In this document: piece by piece, positions 59,160 to 64,000 of the stretch
Position numbering within the stretch: the first letter of the stretch is position 1
Layout: every line of letters starts with the position of its first letter
Translations under genes and position numbers: made by a program
Notes under the pieces: generated by a model
What the model was told of the DNA's origin: nothing
What the model saw: only the letters and a program-made list of their open reading frames with translations
The model's database searches: none
Assembly: GCA_022495005.1 (NCBI GenBank)
Contig: JAGYXB010001020.1
Location: 1,488,001-1,552,000, forward strand
DNA: 64,000 nt
DNA from: Rhyacophila brunnea
Lineage: Eukaryota; Arthropoda; Insecta; Trichoptera; Rhyacophilidae
Reading direction: 5' to 3'

Positions 59160-59303
59160 AGGCTGAGTGCATATTATTTCAATTCTTATTTTGCACATTT
59201 TAACACGACTTCTCTATGTGTGGATTTCTAAACGAAAGATTGTGTTAATCTCTGCCGTATTCATTGCGGTCCTGATGAGCACTTTGGTCGAATTGTTGCT
59301 TTC

Positions 59304-59588
59304 CTGCGCATCTACTCTATACACACGACTGCTATCGATGGTGGTTTTTCTCATTTTTGTATTGAACTATTATAATTTTTACAATAAGTTAGTTGTAATT
59401 ATTACAATAAGTCCTATGTTTTAACAGCACCTTTCTTGGCTGTGCTAATTTTTAGAGCGAGATAGACAGTTTTAACTATTTAGACGGCTAACTTATTGTA
59501 AAAAATACAATACCTCAATACAAAAATATGATAAACTATCCTCGATAACCGCCTATAGCAGTCTTGTGTATATAATAGATGCGCTGGT
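59304..59588. mobile_element. Small TIR element, family member 2
   Basis: Left CTGCGCATCTACTCTATACACACGACTGC, right end inward CAGCGCATCTATTATATACACAAGACTGC. The interior has the ATTACAATAAG-type repeats seen at 19163-19465. Non-coding. Confidence 0.7.
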
Positions 59589-59927
59589 ATTCTTTCACCC
59601 CCTACCTCCCATTAATTTAATGATTAACTGAAATATTGCATATTTTTTTTTCGAATTATGTGTAGAAAAAAAAATTTGATTCTTGGCATTATACACTGAT
59701 TATTTTCATCCATGTGTTATAATAATAAAAGTGACGCTGAATTCAAATGTCCGTCTAAAACTTACGGAAGTACATATTTGTTTAAATCTTTTTAGAATAA
59801 ATTGGGAAATATATACAACTACTTAATATATTTTTCATTTATCACAATCTTGTTGAATTTTTAACACACTAGAAAATCCCATAGCAGTATATTCAGAGCT
59901 GCAGTTTTTCAGTTTCGAAAACCTAAC

Positions 59928-60106
59928 CTGCGCATCTATTCTATACACAAGACTGCTTTCGGCCGCTATCTAGGGTAGGAAAGTATCCAAGTATTAGCAC
60001 TTATTGTAACAATAACAACTAACTTATTGTAATTGTTACAATAAATGTTAATATTGTTTACTGCCGTAAAGGCCGAAAGCAGTCTTGTGTATATAATAGA
60101 TGCGCT
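59928..60106. mobile_element. Small TIR element, family member 3
   Basis: Left CTGCGCATCTATTCTATACACAAGACTGC, right end inward CAGCGCATCTATTATATACACAAGACTGC, then CGGCC-containing subterminal parts on both sides. It is a shorter version of members 1 and 2, about 180 bp, and forms a near-complete foldback. Confidence 0.75.
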
Positions 60107-60438
60107 GGTGGCGTTTCTATCACGCAGTTAAGTCTGTCCTCTCAAGTTTTCTTATTCCTTCTGGATGTATTGTCGTTAATATTTTATGGGGTGCGTCTCC
60201 TCTATCCTTGCAACATAACCTTTCCGTCGTAACTGACCACATTTATACCTCGTTTAAATTCATTCTTATATTATATTTTTTGGCCCAAAATTTTGAGTCA
60301 TATGCCAGGATAGATCTGGCGAGTGTATTGTATAACCATGCGATCTTTTGAACATATTTAAAATGTGAAGATATTCATATTTTAGTTATTATTTATATGT
60401 ATAATCGTTGTCTTAATCTATTAAAAATCTATAAATCA

Positions 60439-62314
60439 CTAGCTGACCCGGCAAATGTTGTTCTGCCATATAAATTATTTCTAGTGAATATTTTGGTTGT
60501 TAAATAAAAAATAACGAATGTATTGTAAGTGTGTGGGGATGGGATCTATGACAGAAAGAGGAATGGAGCGCTGTAGACGATGACCGCCGATAAAAACAAA
60601 AAAACACCAACCATTCATTTTCTCAATTCAATGTATTTCATTAAAGTATGTCCGTTACTTCATTGTTTGATCTCTTATCTCGGATCTCGTTGTTTAATAT
60701 TTATGCAATATCCGTCTTGTCCCTTCCAGAAAATTAGCGGATATTGGAGATCGTCGTATGAACGGTGTGTGTCAGCGATGAACTCCAGATTATTGTTTCT
60801 TCTTCGAATCACGATTTCTCGCGTTGATGTGCGGTCGCCAACCATGATTCCAGCAACGTCGTCAACAACAGGCGCATTGAATCGACGCACGTGCTCTCCA
60901 GCTGGTGTTTTATCAGGATTGATGGCAATAGCGTGATTGTCACTTTGCAATTCGTGCATGTGTGATTTGAAGAATTTCAATAATTCATTGTGCTCATTCA
61001 ATAGGGCGTCCAGTTTGCCGACGATGCGCCTGGCATTAAGTGAATTGAGGTTATTGTAGCCGCAACGTGCATCCACACGATTGATGTCGTCACCGCCTAT
61101 GAAGTAGATTTGTAAAAAATTATGTGGTTCGTTTGGCATTGGCAGCAATGAGCCTACTTTGTGGTACACTTGGCTTTTGGATTTTGAACGTTGAATGGAA
61201 TTGTTGACCATTTGCTGCAGTATTGTGAACTATTTCTGTTGCTCCGAACGAAGTCATTTGGAAGCATGAATTGAATGTGCGAATGGACTTCAGGAACAGG
61301 TTTGAATCTGGATCCGTGCCGATGAGCAAGCCGTTAAATGGTTCTGGTGGTGTCTCAATTTCTGGTAATTGCACTTTTCCTGATGCGCAACACATCCCGG
61401 CTAACTCATGTTTGAATTTGAGCGCATGACAATCGGGACATTTTTTGTCCATAGCGCACCAATCAGCACTTTCGGATGAGCGAAATATTCAATATCTGGC
61501 TCATACTCGAATGCGAGACGATGGATCGAAGCGGATGTAAATGCTCGATGTACTTGTTGGCGTTATCGGTCATTTGCTCTGCGTGTGTTAACTACGAACC
61601 GGCGCGCTTGTCTCCGTTCCAATTGTCGTTGTTGATTTCGTTCAGCTTGTGCCTCTTGTGATTAAGATGCACGCAATTGCGACATGCTCACACGCACATT
61701 TTCGTTATCTTGTTGGATTTGTTCGTCTGTTCTTTCTGCTCTACTATTTCGCATGTTTGTTGCTTTATTAGTTCGATGGCCCAAATGGCCCCCTTGTGTC
61801 TTGCTGGCATTGTTCACTGTAATACACTCACACAAATAGATAAATTAAAATAAATCGTACAAAATTTTGCACGCACTGCGCTGTGATATGCCGAATGAAA
61901 TGTCAAAATGACGCGACGCTGCTCGTGAATTCTTCTTGGACGTAGCGCCATCTGTCATTCAACAACATAAATAATTTCGTTCTGTTTGAAATACGAACGA
62001 CGGTTAAATTTGTTCATACAAAAATACTAAAATCGCGATTAAAAAATGGGAGGGTGGGGGTAGGAGGTTGAAAATTTGGGGTTATAGGTATTTTTTGATG
62101 CCAAATAAAAAAAAATACAAAAAAAAATTATCAAAAAAATAGATTTTTTTTCTGGATAGGGACAACCTAATCACCTAGCGGTATGAAATATACTTTACGA
62201 CATATTCTCACACCTAACAAACATATATAAAAAAAAATCATAAAAATCGGTCGAGCCGTTTCGGAGGAGTGCGACCACAAACACCGTGACACGAGATTTT
62301 TATATATATAGAGA
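60439..62314 (-). mobile_element. Helitron, internally deleted (1876 bp)
   Basis: On the minus strand the 5' end reads TCTCTATATATATAAAAA followed by CTCGTGTCACGGTG, and the 3' end reads GCCGGGTCAGCTAG followed by T. This gives the TC...CTAG borders and A|T insertion site typical of Helitrons, with no target duplication. A short GGCA/TGCC stem lies just before the 3' end. Autonomous Helitrons are about 5-6 kb; here only the N-terminal part of the Rep/helicase gene remains, so most of the Rep catalytic and all of the helicase region are missing. Confidence 0.88.
60675..61452 (-). pseudogene. N-terminal part of a Helitron Rep/helicase, frameshifted
   Basis: The upstream frame (61452-61120) opens MDKKCPDCHALKF with a further CC pair, the N-terminal zinc-finger-like region of Helitron proteins, then PEPFNGLLIGTDPDSNLFLK. 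The match moves to another frame (61211-60675) at about 61170-61190, between FHSTFKIQ and SQVYHKVGSLLP. It continues through DARCGYNNLNSLNAR and LQSDNHAIAINPDKTPAGEH to YPLIFWKGQDGYCINIKQRDP, typical of the Helitron_like_N region. The frame then stops, before the HUH nickase motifs. It is non-functional because of one frameshift and the large deletion. Confidence 0.85.
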
Positions 62315-64000
62315 TTATGAAATTATAAACTTCTCCAGAGGTGAATACGAATGGAACGTCATCAGGCTCTTACAGCTTTTTGGAATGTGTGTTTGTGTGT
62401 ATAATGTGATTGATAACTCACAGTTTGTTGAATCACATATACTGCGAAGTATTTTTGGATAATTTTGTTTGAAAGTGTTTTGAAATTAAATTAAAACCAT
62501 CGATGTTACGCTCGGCTAAATTGCAATTTACTTACATTCGTGTTTTGGCTGTGTTTTAAGGAAAATAGCTTGTAGCGTAGCTATACAAAAACAAACTGCT
62601 AAATTATGTAGAAAATTGATAATATGGAGACGTTGTTGTTATTTTACCGATCAAGAAATTTCATTTGTTCCATTTATATTTTTGGCAACCGTGTATAAGA
62701 CTTTTCACTCCGATAATGTTTGACAAAAAATCCACTTCTTTTAAAATCGAACTTGATAATATGGTGTATGTTTTATTCGTTTTTTGTTTATAAGTGTATC
62801 AAAATTTAAGTATACTAGGTAATAGAATATTATTTTGTCTCAAAAATAAAATCTCAATTATTTTTTCAGCGGATTGAATAACTTGATACCGGACTGAAAC
62901 CGATATTTTTCTTTTACTTATATTTTTCTTTCTCCATATTTAATTTCGTATCGAATGTTATAATTAAGCTATCACAAGAATATTGTTTTTTATATTTTTT
63001 TCTTTGTTTTAGTTAATACTTTTGCTTGTATAAATATGTATATTATGAATACATATTTAAGAACTCATTTCTTCGAAAAAATAACAAATTTGCTTAAAAT
63101 AATATACCACAAACAAATTTTAGCAAATACACATTTAGGTCAATTTTATCAGGTTGAGGTGATAAAATAGAATTACGATATTTACTGCGAAATTAAACGT
63201 GTTTATAGTATGTTAAGTAGATTATGTTATCACAATGGTTTTTTTAAGCGAAAAAAAGCTATTTAACGACGGAAACATTATATACAAACAAACAGCTTAA
63301 AGTAAAGTTAATGTCGGTTTTATTTAATAGTCTATTTAACGGTGACTCTATTAGATTTGAAAATTTGTGGGTTAATCTAAATAGATGTGTTCCAATATCC
63401 TTGTTTGTATTGAATACATTACTATAACCTTGGACTTTTAGATATCCTACAACCTTTATTATTGTGTTTTTTTTTTTTTTTACTAAAGCGGCAAAAGGCA
63501 TAAGGATAAAAAACGTGATCTCTCCTACTCAGAGCCGGTCTTAACAAGTGCGAGGCCTCTAGGTACATAATATTGGAAATCCCTAAAAAGTTTGCATACA
63601 AAAAATAGATCACGCAGAATCTAGAGAAGAGAAAACCTCATAAACGCCATAGGCGAAAAATTCTTATCTCCATGATTACTACGTACTTTAAAAATGTTCT
63701 AGCCGTATTCATATTTTGTCAGGGATATTTTTGTTTCCCGGTCGATGATATCATGTATTCATTCAAGAATGACAGTAAACTATATCATGGTCGCTTTCAT
63801 TCGCTTAAAATTATTGTTGTAAGCTACCATTGAAACATGCATTGCAGCAAATGATACCAATACACCTGTGAATCACTCACGGTTCACTGTATAATGATTT
63901 ACCTAATATTCGTTAGAAACTAGTTAGAAACTCGTCGATATTTTTCAGTAATGTGGTCATATTGATAATCAATAAACCATTTCTTGTATTTAACAAATAA
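62315..64000. other. Stretch without a recognised gene
   Basis: AT-rich. At 63530 an hAT-like end, CAGAGCCGGTCTTAACAAG followed by TGCGAGGCC, stands alone with no partner in the window; the element may continue past the right edge or be a fragment. Otherwise nothing recognised. Confidence 0.45.

Larger units (their letters stand above)
59160..60350 (-). pseudogene. LINE reverse-transcriptase relic broken by two small TIR elements
   Basis: On the minus strand 60350-60110 includes IAWLYNTLARSILAYDSKFWA, like the LINE motif that follows the RT core (R-x-I-L-x-Y-x-S-x-x-W). Further down, 59303-59160 reads VLIRTAMNTAEINTIFRLEI, like the T-A-E-M-x-x-L-R-R-I motif of the same protein end. Stops are present. 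The two parts are separated by the TIR elements at 59928-60106 and 59304-59588 and about 340 bp of other sequence. The match is weak and based on short motifs only. Confidence 0.4.

Overview
This window looks like a piece of an insect nuclear genome. It is AT-rich, eukaryotic non-coding DNA with very few exons and a dense load of DNA transposons: hAT-type elements with 8-bp target duplications, a Helitron, a piggyBac-type TTAA element, tRNA-derived SINE-like copies, LINE remnants and one full-length Ty3/gypsy LTR retrotransposon. The TAGGTACCTA-rich background and the transposon types fit an aphid-like hemipteran best, but a moth-like genome cannot be excluded from sequence alone. There are no bacterial operons, rRNA genes, CRISPR arrays or intact tRNA genes.

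Layout. 1-20.2 kb: intronic or intergenic DNA with TIR elements, five non-autonomous hAT copies, a 5'-truncated LINE, a SINE, an hAT transposase relic and one small MADF-domain exon (5936-6093). 20.2-32.4 kb: a Ty3/gypsy retrotransposon on the minus strand with 2.35-kb LTRs (roughly 98.6% identical by hand count), a 4-bp ATAG target duplication, PBS, PPT, gag and a 1593-codon pol frame with all catalytic motifs. Gag and pol share one reading frame and are separated by a single TGA. The 5' leader holds a 4 x ~119-bp tandem array. The element sits inside a small TIR element, which itself lies next to an hAT relic, so several insertion layers can be read. 32.4-53 kb: mostly empty DNA with three more hAT elements and two GC-rich plus-strand exons (40371-40594 and about 48596-48777). 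Both exons open with an ATG and both stop after two bases (AG) of an interrupted codon, so they look like alternative first coding exons of one large gene whose shared exons lie outside the window. 53.1-54.5 kb: a 1.39-kb near-palindrome with ~680-bp arms and a 31-nt loop, a strong candidate for a hairpin-RNA (siRNA) source. 55.6-62.3 kb: Helitron-derived tandem repeats, another hAT element, small TIR elements lodged in a LINE relic, and an internally deleted Helitron with a frameshifted N-terminal Rep region.

The best-supported observations are the LTR retrotransposon, the hAT elements with exact 8-bp duplications, the Helitron and the long palindrome. The host exons are inferred from base composition, reading frame and splice signals only. 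The pieces most worth checking are the in-frame gag-TGA-pol arrangement, the leader tandem array, the long hairpin with its single-arm relative at 13.9 kb, the two phase-matched first exons, and a gap-free 124-nt inverted pair (9991-10114 and 48890-49013) that no feature explains.
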